A stretch of DNA of 64,000 bases from positions 1,178,001 to 1,242,000 of the forward strand of contig NC_007951.1 of NCBI RefSeq assembly GCF_000013645.1, written 5' to 3'. Of the stretch, positions 62,003-64,000 are shown piece by piece. Numbering within the stretch: position 1 is the first letter of the stretch; every line of letters starts with the position of its first letter. Source of the DNA: Paraburkholderia xenovorans LB400. Lineage in GTDB: Bacteria > Pseudomonadota > Gammaproteobacteria > Burkholderiales > Burkholderiaceae. The notes below the pieces were generated by a model. The model made no database searches. It was not told the origin of the DNA and saw nothing but the letters and a program-made list of their open reading frames with translations. A program made the position numbers and the translations under genes.

Positions 62003-62195
62003 TCCGCCACGCGAGACGGCCGGGCGCGCGCCAAGGCGCTCCGGCCGTGCCAGCAGGCTTCCGCGCTATCCGCGCCGGGTTTATTCGTGTCCGGCAAGCC
62101 GGCCATTCGGCCTATCTCTTCCGGCAGACAGGCAGCCGCCCCTGCGCCCGGTACAATGGGCAGTTCCGACTCATCGCTGTCTTCTCCAATTCTCC

Positions 62196-64000
<1,805 letters not shown>

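Overview
This 64 kb GC-rich chromosomal window looks like Burkholderia sensu lato, most likely Paraburkholderia. Pointers are the OmpC-type porins of about 380 residues, the nadE-glnB linkage, many small lineage-type proteins and the overall gene content. I see no plasmid or phage backbone, rRNA, CRISPR array or intact insertion sequence.

Layout. 1-13 kb: end of a FUSC exporter, a GIY-YIG protein, a GNAT-like protein, nadE-glnB, a porin, a HisQMP-type amino acid transporter without a binding protein, a pirin, and a Spy-like periplasmic protein divergent from an OmpR/EnvZ-type pair. 13-19 kb: a small unknown protein, a diguanylate cyclase, and a two-gene NitT/TauT-like transporter (fused double permease plus ATPase with a C-terminal accessory domain). 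19-27 kb: two paralogous lipoproteins, two sigma-54 enhancer-binding regulators, a DUF883 protein, several small proteins and trehalose-6-phosphate synthase. 27-31 kb: a DHA2 MFS pump, a YbhB protein, Vsr and a GntR-like regulator. 31-36 kb: the operon divergent from that regulator (FAH hydrolase, FMN 2-hydroxyacid oxidase, acetoacetate-decarboxylase-like enzyme, SDR, MFS). 36-45 kb: a second MFS, an NmrA-like protein and an RND efflux operon. 45-51 kb: a LysR regulator, D-tartrate dehydratase, DctA and malic enzyme. 51-55 kb: Dcm methyltransferase, CsbD, small unknowns and a GST. 55-61 kb: a patchy segment with a methyltransferase, porin and PhyH gene remnants, a lipoprotein, an acyltransferase, an unknown protein and tRNA-Arg(CCU). 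61-64 kb: rubredoxin, a DUF4399 protein and a truncated Uup-type ABC-F ATPase.

Most interesting system. Five intergenic sites fit GGCAC(A/G)-N4-TTGC, the -24/-12 signature of sigma-54 promoters, with exactly ten bases between GG and GC. Each lies in the correct orientation before a gene: the lipoprotein pair, DUF883, a proline-rich protein, otsA and csbD. Four of the five lie within 5 kb around two sigma-54 activators, one without a receiver domain and one an orphan response regulator. In E. coli the comparable genes (otsA, elaB/yqjD, yjbJ) belong to the RpoS general stress regulon. I infer a sigma-54-driven envelope and osmotic stress module here.

Other points of note are a GntR-like regulator with two winged-helix domains facing twin GTAC boxes, helically phased GTTAC half-sites between the Spy-like gene and ompR, a 28-bp perfect palindrome between tarD and dctA, an orphan intrinsic terminator at 52.8 kb, and a porin/PhyH deletion scar at 57.3 kb.
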